Assembly: GCA_003527555.1 (NCBI GenBank)
Contig: DPWT01000049.1
Span: 1-7,774 of the forward strand
Direction: 5' to 3'
From: Verrucomicrobiales bacterium
GTDB lineage: Bacteria > Verrucomicrobiota > Verrucomicrobiia > Verrucomicrobiales > Akkermansiaceae
Length of the DNA stretch: 7,774 nt
Part shown: piece after piece, positions 6,484-7,774 of the stretch
Numbering within the stretch: the first letter of the stretch is position 1
How the letters are laid out: each line of letters begins with the position of its first letter
The notes under the pieces: generated by a model
What the model was told of the DNA's origin: nothing
Databases searched by the model: none
The model's input: only the letters and a program-made list of their open reading frames with translations
Translations under genes and position numbers: made by a program

Positions 6484-7774
6484 TTACTCACCCTCGTCTC
6501 CGGAGCTTGAGTTTGCTTGTGCAGTTTCTGTAGCAGTATTATAGGACTGAACTACGCGTTCACTCAAGAACTTGTCGGCATCAAGAACTGCTTCTTTTTC
6601 CAGATCAAACTCCCCCACACCAGTATTTTTCTCGATGAGCTTGAGACCAAACTGGTAATCCTTGAATCGCTGCTGACAGAGCTGCAGAACACTTCGTGTC
6701 TTTTCAGCAGCTTCTTCACCCAACAAAGTAACTGCTTCATCGGAAAAACATATTTTGATGCTATGCTTTTCTTGAAACTCACGGGCATAGAGGTCAGCTT
6801 CCTCTCGCGCCTTGGCAACATCGACGCGTTTTCCAAGTTCACGGTATTTGGCTAATACCTCATCTCGTTTTTTAATGAGGTCGGCATCAATGCTCAACTC
6901 GCTCACGGCGGTGCCAGGAAGCTCAAACTTGAAATCTCGCAGTAGCCCCTCGCATACGGTCATCAATGCGCGTGCACCTGTATTTTCCAATTCTGCAAGT
7001 GTAGCAATACATTCGATAGCAGAGTCCTCAAACTTTGCTTGAATTCCATAGGCTGCAAACTCTCGCTCATACTGGCGCAGCAAACTACCCTCAGAATTTT
7101 TCATGATATTCACAAAGTCTTTCGACTCTAATTTCTCGCACACAACCCGAACAGGAAGACGACCAATGAATTCAGCTTCAAAACCAAAGTCGATAAAGTC
7201 CTGTGTGTTAATTTGACCAAAAAGCTCTTCGCCTGTCGGGCTTTCGGAAACTTCAGCTCCAAATCCAATTTGACCACTACGAAGCCGTTTCTTGATCACC
7301 TTCTCCAATCCGGAGAACGCACCGCTAACAATAAATAGAATATGACGTGTGTTGATGGTATCTTTGCCGTCACCTCTGCCGCTTTGCATATCCATCATTG
7401 CCATCATCTGACTCTTCATGTCATTAGGATTTCTGGCAGCCACCTCAGTTTCCTCCATAAGCTTCAGTAACGTCGTCTGAACCCCGCGACCACTGACGTC
7501 GCGCCCCATACCACTGGAGCTACTGGCGAGTTTATCAACTTCATCGATGTAGATGATACCATACTCGGCGAGCTCCATATCACCATCTGCTTTCTGCACT
7601 AGCTCCCTGACAAGATCATCAACATCACCACCAACATATCCGGTTTCTGAAAACTTTGTTGCATCGGCCTTCACAAAAGGCACACCAATCATTTCTGCGA
7701 TGTGCTTAATGAGGTAAGTTTTACCAACACCCGTGGGCCCCACTACGATAACGTTCTGTTTTTGGTATTCGATA
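6484..7774 (-). CDS. ClpX-like AAA+ ATPase, N-terminus cut by window edge
   Basis: ATP-driven unfoldase of the ClpX type, expected to feed substrates to a ClpP-like peptidase in the cytoplasm. Only 429 residues lie in the window. The frame stays open to the edge and the GTG at 7743 is internal (valine just before the P-loop), so the start and any N-terminal zinc domain are outside. Counting from the first complete codon (7773), these are visible: Walker A GPTGVGKT (12-19), pore-loop GYVG (45-48), Walker B IIYIDEVD (73-80), and RDVSGRGVQ (91-99). Further on are the sensor 1 region ILFIVSGAF (145-153), the ClpP-docking IGF (169-171), the arginine finger in FIGRLP (R205) and sensor 2 GAR (R268). 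The RKH-loop position holds a Met-rich insert (about 113-140). About 120 extra residues follow the normal ClpX end and look like a second small domain (343-407). ClpX itself is the nearest family, but this is probably a distinct subfamily. Confidence 0.9.
   Translation of the reverse strand, partial: IEYQKQNVIVVGPTGVGKTYLIKHIAEMIGVPFVKADATKFSETGYVGGDVDDLVRELVQKADGDMELAEYGIIYIDEVDKLASSSSGMGRDVSGRGVQTTLLKLMEETEVAARNPNDMKSQMMAMMDMQSGRGDGKDTINTRHILFIVSGAFSGLEKVIKKRLRSGQIGFGAEVSESPTGEELFGQINTQDFIDFGFEAEFIGRLPVRVVCEKLESKDFVNIMKNSEGSLLRQYEREFAAYGIQAKFEDSAIECIATLAELENTGARALMTVCEGLLRDFKFELPGTAVSELSIDADLIKKRDEVLAKYRELGKRVDVAKAREEADLYAREFQEKHSIKICFSDEAVTLLGEEAAEKTRSVLQLCQQRFKDYQFGLKLIEKNTGVGEFDLEKEAVLDADKFLSERVVQSYNTATETAQANSSSGDEGE

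Noticed and set aside
6517..6855. Open frame of 112 codons antisense to the ClpX-like gene
   Set aside because: It overlaps a conserved coding region on the other strand and shows no domain or gene context of its own.

Overview
The window looks like a chromosomal segment from a Gram-negative bacterium of moderate GC content. The gene set, the ClpX-like ATPase with an enlarged C-terminus, the YejB-like permease with a large extracytoplasmic insert, and the near absence of Shine-Dalgarno sequences together suggest Verrucomicrobiota or a neighbouring PVC lineage. That assignment is inference from protein style, not proof.

Left and centre (about 17-5098) form a peptide-import locus arranged divergently. 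On the minus strand is a YejB-type ABC permease (17-1360) carrying an unusual insert of about 100 residues between its first and second membrane segments. On the plus strand is a three-gene operon: a lipoprotein oligopeptide-binding protein (oppA, 1517-3121), then two permeases (oppB, 3152-4066; oppC, 4094-5098), with gaps of only 30 and 27 bases. No ATPase subunit (OppD/OppF/YejF) follows oppC. The nucleotide-binding subunits must therefore come from elsewhere, perhaps from genes beyond the left edge that continue the yejB operon. The divergent intergenic region (1361-1516) holds a perfect palindrome, CCCATATGGG, flanked by T and A tracts, which is a candidate operator, and a possible minus-strand promoter.

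Right (5199-7774) is a tightly spaced minus-strand cluster, read from the right edge leftward: a ClpX-like AAA+ unfoldase (N-terminus cut by the window edge), an unrecognised four-helix membrane protein (5835-6452), and recR (5199-5801), which encodes the recombination mediator. It converges on the opp operon across a 100-base gap with no clear terminator.

The two most notable points are in proteins. The ClpX-like protein appears to carry a second, degenerate copy of its C-terminal AAA+ small domain and has a methionine-rich segment where ClpX has its RKH loop. The YejB-like permease has an extra extracytoplasmic domain. No RNA genes, insertion sequences, CRISPR arrays or phage genes were seen, and no intergenic stretch exceeds about 160 bases.
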